Positions 1-7,337 of a stretch of DNA of 13,917 nt are shown piece after piece (positions within the stretch are counted from its first letter, which is position 1; each line of letters opens with the position of its first letter). A model generated the notes under the pieces. It did not search any database, was not told the DNA's origin, and saw nothing but the letters and a program-made list of their open reading frames with translations. The position numbers and the translations under genes were made by a program. The DNA is taken from assembly GCA_022792755.1 (NCBI GenBank), contig JAAWBP010000011.1:1-13917 (forward strand), read 5' to 3'. This stretch comes from Oscillospiraceae bacterium. GTDB taxonomy: Bacteria; Bacillota; Clostridia; Oscillospirales; Ruminococcaceae.

Positions 1-2
1 GT

Positions 3-35
3 ACCCGTTCGAAATCTTTGATTTCGCTAACGGGT
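3..35 (-). other. Stem-loop at predicted 5' end of a leftward transcript
   Basis: Arms ACCCGTT (3-9) and AACGGGT (29-35) enclose a second stem CGAAATC (10-16) / GATTTCG (20-26) with a TTT loop and a 2-nt bulge, so 14 base pairs in total. It begins where transcription from the promoter at 42-70 should start (about position 35). A stem-loop at the extreme 5' end could protect an mRNA or be the first helix of a structured leader or small RNA. No run of T follows on either strand, so it is a poor terminator. The function is inferred; the pairing is seen directly. Confidence 0.55.
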
Positions 36-41
36 GAGGTT

Positions 42-70
42 ATTATAACACATCCACCCATTTTCGACAA
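42..70 (-). promoter_or_regulatory. Strong sigma-A promoter firing leftward out of the window
   Basis: On the minus strand, TTGTCG (65-70) and a perfect TATAAT (42-47) are separated by 17 nt. TGT immediately precedes the -10, giving an extended -10. The 25 nt upstream (71-95) are almost all A/T, as in an UP element. A second copy of TTTCGACAA lies 50 bp away (112-120); at best it gives a weak alternative (TTGTCG, 18-nt spacer, TATATG). The gene driven lies outside the window. It points the same way as the metallopeptidase at 186-875, so it lies downstream of that gene. Confidence 0.75.
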
Positions 71-185
71 AGTCTTTTTAAAATAAAATACATATAGTAT
101 ATTAAGCTAAATTTCGACAAATCAAAATGAAGATTTCTCGGCATTCATCCCTTCTATATACTCCGAATTGTATTTTTTCTGCATA

Positions 186-875
186 TTATACGTTTTTTAG
201 CCAATTTATTTGGACGGCATAGTGCTCCTCCAACTGCCGCAGCCTTTTCCGCATCGCAGCCGCCCCGGGGAGGACAGACTCCACCTTCTTCCAAAATGCA
301 GGGGAATGGTTATGCTCAACCGTATGGCAGAGCTCGTGTACCACGACGTAGTCGATCAGCTCCTCCGGCAGAAGGATCAGCCTCCAGCTGAGCCGGATGT
401 CGTTCCGGCCGGTGCAGCTTCCCCAGCGGCTGGCAGCACTCCCCACCGTCACACTGCGGCAGGAAAGCTCTGTAAAGTTTTTCCACTTTTCAAGAAATTG
501 GGGCAGCTGCCGTTCCGCTTCCCGCCTATACCATTCAGTCAACGCCCTTTTCCGATCCCGCTCGTCCGCGGGCAGGAGACAACATCCCTCTTCCAGTCTT
601 ACTGTCCCCCGCTCCACCAGCCGGACAGGATATTCTTTTCCAAGAAAGAGGACGGCTTCCCCCTCCCCGGCGGAGTACCCTTCCCGCTCCTGAATTATTT
701 GCTGAGCGGCTTCGACATGCGCTTCGATCCAATCCCTTTTGGATGCGGCAAACGCCTCGATCGCCGACGCCGGCATCCGAAGCGGCGCCCGGATTTCCAC
801 GCTGGCGTCAGGCAAAACATAAAGCGCCAAGGTCTTCCGCTTCGACCGAACCAGCCGGTATTCAAATTGTTTCAT
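186..875 (-). CDS. YgjP/SprT-like zinc metallopeptidase (DUF45)
   Basis: A 229-residue cytoplasmic protein of the YgjP-like metallopeptidase group. It has the family block SRWGSC (residues 149-154) followed by the zinc site HELCH (180-184) and a third likely ligand, His190 in NHSPAFW. His180, Glu181, His184 and His190 are all intact, so it should bind zinc and be catalytically competent; the substrate of this family is not known. The start chosen is the ATG at 875, because GGAGAGG at 883-889 sits 7 nt before it. An in-frame ATG at 911 would add 12 residues but has no good ribosome binding site. It follows the GH51 gene on the same strand, separated by a hairpin (1012-1038), so it is probably its own unit. 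I find no clear promoter at 876-1011. Confidence 0.88.
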   Translation of the reverse strand: MKQFEYRLVRSKRKTLALYVLPDASVEIRAPLRMPASAIEAFAASKRDWIEAHVEAAQQIIQEREGYSAGEGEAVLFLGKEYPVRLVERGTVRLEEGCCLLPADERDRKRALTEWYRREAERQLPQFLEKWKNFTELSCRSVTVGSAASRWGSCTGRNDIRLSWRLILLPEELIDYVVVHELCHTVEHNHSPAFWKKVESVLPGAAAMRKRLRQLEEHYAVQINWLKNV

Positions 876-1011
876 CCTATATCCTCTCCAGTCTGACTCC
901 TCTCTTTTCATCTCTGTAAAGCAATCCTGCTTGTCATTTCACAATCTTCTGTTCAGCATGACCCAGCCGGTTATCGGCCGGGATTTCTATAAATCACACC
1001 GGAATGACGAA

Positions 1012-1038
1012 AGCAGAAGCGCTGACCGCGCTTCTGCT
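1012..1038 (-). terminator. Hairpin terminator after the GH51 gene
   Basis: A perfect 11-bp stem AGCAGAAGCGC (1012-1022) / GCGCTTCTGCT (1028-1038) with a 5-nt loop begins 11 nt past the GH51 stop codon. On the minus strand it is followed by only a short T-rich tail (TTTCGTC), so termination may be partial. Confidence 0.55.
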
Positions 1039-1049
1039 CTGCTTTTCTG

Positions 1050-2555
1050 CTATTTTACCCTGAAACGAAGGACATTCCAGGAAACCTTCGGCATCCGGAC
1101 AGTCGCTGTACCGTTTTCCATCTTCGGCAGTTCACAGCTCACCGGAACGATTTGATGCGCCGCACTGTTGGTCGCCTTGATGTCGTCGTTTGAGTAGCAG
1201 ATGCACTCAACGCATTCCGCCGTGCCGAACGAACGCAGGTCGACCGACACCTCGGCGTCGTCCTCCAGGCTGCGGTTGACCGCAAAAACGGTGACAATAT
1301 TTTCCTCCTCGTTATACACCGCCACCGAGTCGATCTGCTTCACCCCGGAGCGCTCCTCGCAGGAATAAACCGGAGAATCCACCTCGGCGCTCAGCGCCGT
1401 GCCGCGCCCATAATTGGAGGCGTGCATAAACGGATAGAAGATGGTCTGCCGCCAGGCAGGGCCGTCGCCGTCCTCAGTCATGATCGGCGCAATGACATTT
1501 ACGAGCTGCGCCAGGCAGGCGGCCTTGACGCGGTCGCAGTTTTTGAGAAGGGTGATCAACATCGAACCGACGAGGACTGCATCCTCAAAAAAGTAAATAT
1601 CCTCGAGCTGATGGGGCGCCTGCACCCATTTCGGCAGCTTTTTATCCTGCTCGTTGGAATGGTACCAAACGTTCCACTCGTCAAAGGAAAGGTTGATGTC
1701 CTTGGTGCCACGCTTCTTCGCTTTGACCATATCGCAGACCGCGACCACTTCTTTGATAAAGTCGTCCATCTCGTCGCCTTTTGACAGGAAAGACTGGGTG
1801 TCCGCGCTGTTATTGTACCCATAATATTGATGCAGAGAGAGCAGATCCACGTTTTCATAGGTGTGGGTCAGCACCGTCTCCTCCCAGCTGAGGTAGGTCG
1901 GCATCTGTTTGTGAGAGCTCCCGCAGACGACCAGCTCGATCGACGGGTCAACCCACTTCATAATCTTGGCGGTTTCGCAGGCGAGACGGCCGTACTCCTC
2001 CGCCGTTTTGTGGCCGATCTGCCACGGGCCGTCCATCTCGTTGCCGAGGCACCAGGTTTTGATCCCATGCGGCTCTTTATAGCCGTGCCGCGCCCGCAGG
2101 TCGCTGAGAGCCGTCCCGCCGGGATGGTTGCAGTACTCGATCAGCTCCTTTGCCTCCATCGCGCCGCGGGTTCCGAGGTTGACCGCCATCATCACCTCGG
2201 CGTCAGCTTTCTTCGCCCAGTCGCAGAATTCGTTCAATCCAACCTGATTCGACTCCACCACAAACCAGGCGAGCTCCAGCCGGGAGGGGCGGAACTCCTT
2301 CGGCCCGACGCTGTCCTCCCACTTGAAGCCGGAGACGAAATTTCCGCCCGGATAACGCACCACCGGGACGCCTAACTCCCGAACCAGTTCCAGCACATCG
2401 GTGCGGAAGCCCTGTTCGTCCGCCGCAGGATGCCCCGGCTGATAGATTCCGTTGTAGACGGCCCGCCCCAGATGCTCGATAAACGAGCCGTAAATCCGTT
2501 TGTCGACCGGGGCGATCCGGCTGTTTTTGTCCAAAGTAATTTTCGCCTGTTTCAT
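1050..2555 (-). CDS. abfA: GH51 alpha-N-arabinofuranosidase
   Basis: A 501-residue glycoside hydrolase family 51 enzyme that removes terminal alpha-L-arabinofuranosyl residues from arabinoxylan, arabinan or related oligosaccharides. The acid/base Glu is E173 in CLGNEMDGPW and the nucleophile is E293 in FDEWNVWY; spacing and total length match characterised intracellular GH51 enzymes (the Geobacillus AbfA pair is E175/E294). The start at 2555 is preferred over the in-frame ATG at 2573 because GAGGTGG (2561-2567) lies 5 nt upstream. There is no signal peptide, so it should act in the cytoplasm on imported oligosaccharides. It is downstream of the sugar kinase on the same strand after a 159-nt gap, so it may be the distal gene of the GH95 operon, have its own promoter, or both. 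A TATACT at 2623-2628 (minus) is a possible -10 but lacks a good -35. Confidence 0.95.
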   Translation of the reverse strand: MKQAKITLDKNSRIAPVDKRIYGSFIEHLGRAVYNGIYQPGHPAADEQGFRTDVLELVRELGVPVVRYPGGNFVSGFKWEDSVGPKEFRPSRLELAWFVVESNQVGLNEFCDWAKKADAEVMMAVNLGTRGAMEAKELIEYCNHPGGTALSDLRARHGYKEPHGIKTWCLGNEMDGPWQIGHKTAEEYGRLACETAKIMKWVDPSIELVVCGSSHKQMPTYLSWEETVLTHTYENVDLLSLHQYYGYNNSADTQSFLSKGDEMDDFIKEVVAVCDMVKAKKRGTKDINLSFDEWNVWYHSNEQDKKLPKWVQAPHQLEDIYFFEDAVLVGSMLITLLKNCDRVKAACLAQLVNVIAPIMTEDGDGPAWRQTIFYPFMHASNYGRGTALSAEVDSPVYSCEERSGVKQIDSVAVYNEEENIVTVFAVNRSLEDDAEVSVDLRSFGTAECVECICYSNDDIKATNSAAHQIVPVSCELPKMENGTATVRMPKVSWNVLRFRVK

Positions 2556-2635
2556 TGATTCCACCTCACTCATTTATTTGACACATTTTGAATGAACCGC
2601 GACCGGGAAGAGCCGCCTGAAAAGCAGTATAAAAC

Positions 2636-2666
2636 GCAGAGATACCGATCTAATTCGATGCTCTGC
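2636..2666. repeat. Imperfect inverted repeat upstream of the GH51 gene
   Basis: GCAGAG (2636-2641) and CTCTGC (2661-2666) enclose a smaller CGA/TCG pair. It lies just upstream of a possible TATACT -10 for the GH51 gene. It could be an operator half-site pair or a weak hairpin in a transcript reading through from the kinase gene. The 2574-2714 gap otherwise shows nothing I can name. Confidence 0.25.
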
Positions 2667-2714
2667 ACAAAAATCAGGGGAATTTTCTCTTCCAAAGCCG
2701 ACCTCTTCCAGAGT

Positions 2715-3653
2715 TCATCCTTGATTTAAAAAACGTTCGATCTCCTCCGCCGCCGGAATCGCCGGGATGCCGCCGAACCGGGTGGCGCAGAGCGAACCCG
2801 CCGCACAGGCAAAGCGGAGCATTTCGGGGAGAAGCCCGCCGTCCAGCGAAAAGCCGTTTTGGATCAGCCTCGAAAGGAGCGCCCCAGTAAAGACGTCCCC
2901 CGACCCGGTCGTATCGACGACCGCCACCTCAGGGGCCGGAAGATATCCGCTGTTCTCCCGGGTTTTATAATAACAGCCCTTCGGCCCCATTGTGACGGCT
3001 ACCAGCTCCGCCCCCTGCTCGACAAGCCACTCAGCCCCCCTCTTTTCATCCTCATAGGGGGTGAGGAGAGGGACCTCGTTGTCGGACAGCTTGACGACAT
3101 CGGCCCATTGCAGGGGAAGAGCCATCATCTCTTTTGCAAACGCCACATCCTCCCAGAGGGCGGGCCGCCAGTTCGGATCGTAAGAAATTTTTGCACCCGC
3201 TGCCTTGGCTATACGGAGGGCTTCCAAAGTCGCTTCCCTGGCCGGCTCGTCCGTCAGGGAAAGGGAGCCGACGTGGAGCACCTTGCAGTTTTCCAACAGC
3301 CCGCGGTCAAGCTCCTCCTCCGCTAAGAGGGTGTCCGCCGAATGGTTCCGGCAGAAGGTAAAGCTGCGGTCTCCGTTCGGGCTCAGGTGGACGAAGGCGA
3401 GGGTCGTGTGCACCCTGCTCCGCCGCATGAACGAAGTGTCCACCCCATTCTCTTTCAGGGTGTCCGCCAACAGATTCCCGAACTGATCCTCCCCCACCTT
3501 ACCAATGAAGGCCGTCCTGCATCCGGCCTTTGCCGCCATCACCAGGACGTTGGCGGGGGCGCCGCCGGGATTTGCCGTAAAGGTGTTTTCCCGCTCAGAG
3601 GGAGTGAAATCAATCAGTGTTTCGCCGAGTGCGGCAAGGTCGATCTGTTTCAT
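2715..3653 (-). CDS. PfkB-family sugar kinase, fructokinase-like
   Basis: A 312-residue ribokinase/PfkB-family kinase that phosphorylates a sugar with ATP. Visible signatures are the N-terminal glycine pair in NPGGAPANV (residues 29-36), the fructokinase-typical SYDPNWRPALW (157-167), SDNEVPLL (190-197) and the C-terminal PfkB signature DTTGSGD (247-253), with D253 as catalytic base. The overall pattern is closest to bacterial fructokinases (ScrK-like). The start codon lies 3 nt after the GH95 stop (TAAGGGATG), and the likely ribosome binding site GGAG is inside the GH95 gene, so translation is probably coupled. A fructokinase is not an obvious partner for a fucosidase-type GH95 enzyme, so its true substrate is uncertain. 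Family is certain; specificity is inferred. Confidence 0.9.
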   Translation of the reverse strand: MKQIDLAALGETLIDFTPSERENTFTANPGGAPANVLVMAAKAGCRTAFIGKVGEDQFGNLLADTLKENGVDTSFMRRSRVHTTLAFVHLSPNGDRSFTFCRNHSADTLLAEEELDRGLLENCKVLHVGSLSLTDEPAREATLEALRIAKAAGAKISYDPNWRPALWEDVAFAKEMMALPLQWADVVKLSDNEVPLLTPYEDEKRGAEWLVEQGAELVAVTMGPKGCYYKTRENSGYLPAPEVAVVDTTGSGDVFTGALLSRLIQNGFSLDGGLLPEMLRFACAAGSLCATRFGGIPAIPAAEEIERFLNQG

Positions 3654-3656
3654 CCC

Positions 3657-5915
3657 TTACGCTCCAATCAAAGTGTACTGGTTCCCGCAGTGGTTCGTCA
3701 CCTCACAGGAGACGACCTTGCCGTCCTCCCAGGCAAAATCTAGCTCAAAGCCGCCGCGGGCGCGCACCCCTTTCAGGTGTCCCTTGCTCCAGGCCTGCGG
3801 AAGGTTGGGCAGGAGCTCGATCTCGTACGACACGATCTTTCCGTCGGCGTTGGTGACCTGGCGGGACTGGATCAGCGCCTCCAGCATCAGGGCCGGGAAA
3901 CCGCCGCTGATATCGGTGTTGAAAATCTCCGGGCCCATATCGTGGGAGGAGGAGAAGGTGTTGTAGTAGTTGTTCTGCGCCATCTCGCACAGGATGTTCC
4001 AGACCGTCTCATTGTCCTTGAGATGGGCCGCGGAAAAGGCCATCTGGACGTTTCCAAAGGCCATCTGCCCCTTTTCGCCCTCCTTGTATTTCATCCGGTA
4101 CTGGTAGGCCTTTTCGCAGGCGTCATAGAGCTCCCGATTCTCTCGCAGCAGCGCCGGAAGGCCGTAATAGAGCAGGTAGAGGTGGGAGGAATGGCGGTGG
4201 TCATACCGGTCTTTTAAGTCGGGAGTCATCCACTCTTTAAGCGCGCCGTCCTCGTTGATCTGGTAGGGCGGCATCTTGTCGAGAATGCTCTGCCACTTCA
4301 GAATGTTTTCCTCCTCAACTCCCAGCGTTTTGCAGCCTTCGATCAGGTTCTGGAACAGCTCGGACGCCACCGCGACATCCATCGTCGCATTGACGCAGGC
4401 CTGTGCCTCCGACCCGACGGGGTTGTTTTCCGGGGAATAGGAGGGGGTGAAGAACCAATGCCCGTTTTCATCCTCAATTAAGAAATCCTCATAGAAAAGG
4501 GCGCACTCCTTCATATAGGGGAGGGCGTGGTTCACAAAGAACTCCCGGTCGCCGCTGTAAAGGTAGTAGTCGTAGAAGAAATGGGAATTCCAGGCGGCGC
4601 CGGCCGTCCAGAAGGTCATACACCACCGGTGGCCGAAATGGTTGAGCAGGCCGCTCCGGTTCCCGCGGCAGGCGAGCATCATCCCGCGGCAACCGTAAAG
4701 GGTCTCGGCGTTGACCTTGTTGTCGGGGACCAGGTACTCCTCATAGTTGACGAAGCTGTCCATCATCTCGAACATATTGCCGGGCAGGTTGCAGAGGATC
4801 GCCGTCTGGAGGTTGCCGTTCTGGGTGTAGTCGCCCGACCAGCAGGGTTGGTTGGTGCCCGCCCAGATTCCCTGGAGATTGGGCGGGGTTTCGCCGCTGG
4901 CGCAGAGGATTTCGTACCGCCCCGCATCGAAAACACGCTTGAAGAAGCCGTTTGGCGGCGGTGTCCCCTCCTTCCGGGAGCGGGCCCAGAGCTCCTCCGC
5001 CAGCTGCCCATCGCTCTCCGGGTCACCCAGCTCGAGCGAAATCCGGTTGTAGATGCCCCCGTGGATTGCGGCGTGGGAAGCTAAAAGCGTATCGAAATCC
5101 GGATCAATCCCGTTGAAAGCGGCTTCCGCGGAAACTTCAGGCTCTTTGATGCAGTCGCACATCACGACGTTAAAATACAGCACCGTTTCGACGGCGCCTT
5201 CCACCAGAATCCCGTTTCCGGTCTCCGACAGGCAGCCGTCTGTCTTCGCAACCTTGGCTGCGCAGCGGTATCCATAATCCACCGTTTTGAAAATCCCGTC
5301 GTAGAGGATTGTATCCCCCTTCACCGAAATTTTGGGAGTATCGATATTCCGGTCGTAATGTTCCTCCCACCAGCGGTTCGGACCGTCGATTTCAGTGAAT
5401 TTCTCCAGCCGGATTTCATAGGAAGCAGGCTCGCTCGAACGGATCCGCATCACCGCGATCCGATCGGCGCGGGAGACGAAAAGCTCCCGCTCGATCTTGC
5501 AGCCATCTACTTTAAATGAGACGGCAGTCAGCCCATTTTCAAAGTTGACGGATTTTTCATATGCCGCCGGTTCCCCGTCCATTTTCAGGTCGACTGCCAG
5601 GGTACAGGCTGGAACAAAAGGGTCTGTCCAGTCCATCTCGTTCGGAAAGCCCTCCTTTTTTCCCTGCTCCACCACAAAGTTGGCAGCCTCCTGGTATTTC
5701 CCGGCCTTCAGAAGGGCGCGGATCTCCGAAAGGGTTTCCGCCGTGTGAACCGGGGTGCGCCTTGGATGGAGCGGCGCATAAAGCCACTCATGAGAAAAGA
5801 TGACCTTTTCCTTCGCGGGAAAGCCCATCGCTACCGCGCCGATGGTTCCGTTCCCGGTGATCAGCCCCTCTTCCCATTTGCTCGCCATTGTTTTGCTGGT
5901 ATAACCTTTATTCAT
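3657..5915 (-). CDS. GH95-family glycosidase (alpha-L-fucosidase or alpha-L-galactosidase type)
   Basis: A 752-residue protein matching glycoside hydrolase family 95, which removes alpha-1,2-linked L-fucose or L-galactose from xyloglucan or host glycans. Order: N-terminal beta region with GNGTIGAVAMG (21-31), then the (alpha/alpha)6 catalytic region with GIWAGTNQPCW (349-359), NGN (366-368), PSYSPEN (491-497), DHRHSSHLY (572-580) and NTDISGGF (666-673). By comparison with Bifidobacterium AfcA the candidate acid is E496, and N366, N368 and D668 would form the unusual Asn-assisted Asp base. The block around D668 departs from the usual IDGNFGG, so specificity may differ. No signal peptide is present, so it should act in the cytoplasm. 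ATG at 5915 has AGGAG (5925-5929) 9 nt upstream. It is the first gene of the unit driven from 6067-6095. Confidence 0.87.
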   Translation of the reverse strand: MNKGYTSKTMASKWEEGLITGNGTIGAVAMGFPAKEKVIFSHEWLYAPLHPRRTPVHTAETLSEIRALLKAGKYQEAANFVVEQGKKEGFPNEMDWTDPFVPACTLAVDLKMDGEPAAYEKSVNFENGLTAVSFKVDGCKIERELFVSRADRIAVMRIRSSEPASYEIRLEKFTEIDGPNRWWEEHYDRNIDTPKISVKGDTILYDGIFKTVDYGYRCAAKVAKTDGCLSETGNGILVEGAVETVLYFNVVMCDCIKEPEVSAEAAFNGIDPDFDTLLASHAAIHGGIYNRISLELGDPESDGQLAEELWARSRKEGTPPPNGFFKRVFDAGRYEILCASGETPPNLQGIWAGTNQPCWSGDYTQNGNLQTAILCNLPGNMFEMMDSFVNYEEYLVPDNKVNAETLYGCRGMMLACRGNRSGLLNHFGHRWCMTFWTAGAAWNSHFFYDYYLYSGDREFFVNHALPYMKECALFYEDFLIEDENGHWFFTPSYSPENNPVGSEAQACVNATMDVAVASELFQNLIEGCKTLGVEEENILKWQSILDKMPPYQINEDGALKEWMTPDLKDRYDHRHSSHLYLLYYGLPALLRENRELYDACEKAYQYRMKYKEGEKGQMAFGNVQMAFSAAHLKDNETVWNILCEMAQNNYYNTFSSSHDMGPEIFNTDISGGFPALMLEALIQSRQVTNADGKIVSYEIELLPNLPQAWSKGHLKGVRARGGFELDFAWEDGKVVSCEVTNHCGNQYTLIGA

Positions 5916-6066
5916 CGTTTTCTGCTCCTGTTCTTTTACAAACTCGATCCTTTGCGTTTCAATCAGAGGGCACCGTCCCGCTGTTCGACGTTTCCGCCAG
6001 GGACGCCCCGATCCTCATCTTTTATTGTATTGACCGATACCGGCAGCCGTGCCGCATCACACATCC

Positions 6067-6095
6067 ATCTTACCTTTTTCACCTCCCGCCGTCAA
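6067..6095 (-). promoter_or_regulatory. Promoter of the GH95-kinase operon
   Basis: On the minus strand, TTGACG (6090-6095) and TAAGAT (6067-6072) are separated by exactly 17 nt. Transcription would start near 6060, giving a leader of about 145 nt before the GH95 start. Unlike most promoters in this window it lacks the TGn extension. A short hairpin CGGCA/TGCCG (6041-6054) lies in the leader. Confidence 0.7.
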
Positions 6096-6101
6096 GGTGA
6101 A
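6078..6101. promoter_or_regulatory. Operator candidate over the GH95 promoter -35
   Basis: A perfect 7+7 inverted repeat, TTCACCT (6078-6084) and AGGTGAA (6095-6101), with 10 nt between the arms. It brackets the -35 element and most of the spacer of the leftward promoter, where a bound dimeric regulator would block RNA polymerase. No regulator gene is in the window. A LacI-, GntR- or ROK-type sugar regulator is plausible but not shown. Confidence 0.45.
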
Positions 6102-6134
6102 TTTTTAAGCCTTTTTCATTGAGATTTCACCCCG

Positions 6135-6164
6135 TTTGCAGAAAGGCGGCGGCTGTGCTACAAT
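6135..6164 (+). promoter_or_regulatory. Promoter of the YbaK-family gene
   Basis: TTTGCA (6135-6140), an 18-nt spacer and TACAAT (6159-6164), with TGC directly before the -10 (extended -10). The predicted start near 6171 gives a 5' leader of about 30 nt that contains the ribosome binding site. Confidence 0.55.
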
Positions 6165-6201
6165 ATCCCCTGACAGCAGTTTCCAAAAAGGGGGATTTCC
6201 G

Positions 6202-6684
6202 ATGGGGATTGAAGCGGTAAAAACATATTTAAAGCAGTTTGGCAGAGAAGGCGACATCCTAGAATTCGACGTTTCGAGCGCGACGGTTGATCTGGCGGCG
6301 CAGGCACTCAGCTGCCCGCCGGAGCGGATTGCAAAGACCCTCTCCTTTTATCACGGAGAGGGCTGTATCCTGATCGTCACAGCGGGGGATGCCAAGATTG
6401 ACAACGCCAAATTCAAAGGGCAGTTCGGGCAGAAGGCGAAGATGCTCGCCGCCGAAGATGTGGAACGCCTGACCGGCCATCCGATCGGCGGGGTCTGTCC
6501 CTTTGCGGCCAAGGAGGGCGTCGGCGTTTATACCGACGCTTCCCTGAAACGGTTTTCCACCGTTTTCCCCGCCTGCGGCAGCCCCAACAGCGCCATCGAG
6601 CTCAGCTGCGACGAGCTGTACCAGCTCTCCGGCAGCCTGGGCTGGATCGACGTCTGCAAAGGTTGGCAGGAGGAAGATAAGTAA
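6202..6684 (+). CDS. ybaK: YbaK/EbsC-family aminoacyl-tRNA deacylase
   Basis: A 160-residue single-domain protein of the YbaK/EbsC family. Characterised relatives hydrolyse mischarged Cys-tRNA(Pro), or other mischarged tRNAs, in trans as a proofreading step. Visible family features are AKTLSF (residues 44-49) with the conserved Lys45, the GD-containing segment TAGDAKID (60-67), GHPIGGVCPF (92-101) and the C-terminal region with Asp and Ser-Leu (YTDASL) and a Gly-Ser-rich turn. ATG at 6202 is chosen because AGGGGGA (6189-6195) precedes it and because the promoter lies at 6135-6164; an upstream in-frame TTG would fall within that promoter. Exact tRNA specificity (YbaK, ProX or PrdX type) cannot be told from sequence alone. 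Confidence 0.92.
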   Translation: MGIEAVKTYLKQFGREGDILEFDVSSATVDLAAQALSCPPERIAKTLSFYHGEGCILIVTAGDAKIDNAKFKGQFGQKAKMLAAEDVERLTGHPIGGVCPFAAKEGVGVYTDASLKRFSTVFPACGSPNSAIELSCDELYQLSGSLGWIDVCKGWQEEDK

Positions 6685-6733
6685 CGCCCGAAACAGCGTC
6701 GTCAACACGCACATCCTGTCAGCAAAAGCTAGA

Positions 6734-6776
6734 GGCAAACCCGCCGTCCGAAATTGATTCGGACGGCGGGTTTGCC
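6734..6776. terminator. 19-bp perfect palindrome between convergent genes, likely bidirectional terminator
   Basis: Arms at 6734-6752 and 6758-6776 pair perfectly over 19 bp (GGCAAACCCGCCGTCCGAA and its complement) around a 5-nt ATTGA loop. It sits between the rightward YbaK-family gene (stop 6684) and the leftward kinase-like gene, whose stop codon starts 4 nt away (6780-6782). Position argues for a shared terminator, but there is no T run on either side; only three T/A pairs lie within the stem. It could instead be a dispersed intergenic palindrome. Confidence 0.6.
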
Positions 6777-6779
6777 GGT

Positions 6780-7337
6780 TCAGCCCCAATGACAGGGACC
6801 CAGATTTTGTTTGATCTGTTCCAGATTGTATTCCAAAGGGGCGCTTCCATCCAATACGATCTGCCTGCAAGTTAGCAGCTTTTCCCAGGCATCGTGTTTT
6901 GCTTTGCTGCGCATCTCCAAGCCGCCTATGTCATAAGCCGCCGCCCACTCAATAAAATCGCGGTGGTTTTGATATAGGTCGCCGCCCGCTTCAATACGGG
7001 AGCCGAACTCCCTTCTCTCCCTTTCCCGCAGCCTTGCAATCCGGAGGTTCGTTTCGGTCACCAGGCGGACCGCCAGTGAAAACAGTGGGATCAGTTCGTC
7101 TCCCCAATCGACCAAAGAGCCGGAGACTACGATCCTGTCCGCTTTCTCGATCCCGCGCCGCATCATCTCGACCCGTTCTGCGGGCTCCCTTTTTTTCGTA
7201 TAGGGCGGATCCGACGGCAGCCAGTAATAGTCGTCGGTATCCATCACGTCATAGCCCAGCCGGCCGCCCAGGTATCTTGCCAAAGTAGTCGTACCCGAGC
7301 CTGACGCGCCGTAAATGTGAATCACACTTTTTCCCAT
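6780..7337 (-). CDS. P-loop nucleotide kinase-like protein (adenylate kinase/FlaR-like)
   Basis: A 185-residue P-loop NTPase. The Walker A motif is GASGSGTT (residues 10-17), followed by a DTDDYYW acceptor-type motif (33-39) and an Arg-rich lid-like segment RIARLRERERRE (99-110). This architecture is that of small AAA/adenylate-kinase-like proteins often annotated FlaR or topology modulation protein; the phosphoryl acceptor is unknown. The start is ATG 7337, with AAGGAGG (7344-7350) 6 nt upstream. The reading frame stays open 38 codons further upstream, but that stretch runs into the structured spacer and has no matching start signal. It lies 388 nt downstream of the hemolysin III gene on the same strand. 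Confidence 0.82.
   Translation of the reverse strand: MGKSVIHIYGASGSGTTTLARYLGGRLGYDVMDTDDYYWLPSDPPYTKKREPAERVEMMRRGIEKADRIVVSGSLVDWGDELIPLFSLAVRLVTETNLRIARLRERERREFGSRIEAGGDLYQNHRDFIEWAAAYDIGGLEMRSKAKHDAWEKLLTCRQIVLDGSAPLEYNLEQIKQNLGPCHWG

Noticed and set aside
210..896. Plus-strand open frame of 228 codons opposite the metallopeptidase
   Set aside because: It is antisense to a gene with an intact HELCH zinc site, is rich in Pro/Arg with no family resemblance, and has no ribosome binding site.
1827..2375. 182-codon plus-strand frame inside the GH51 gene
   Set aside because: Shadow of the G+C-rich GH51 coding strand; composition (Arg, His, Pro, Val) is typical of an antisense frame and no motif is present.
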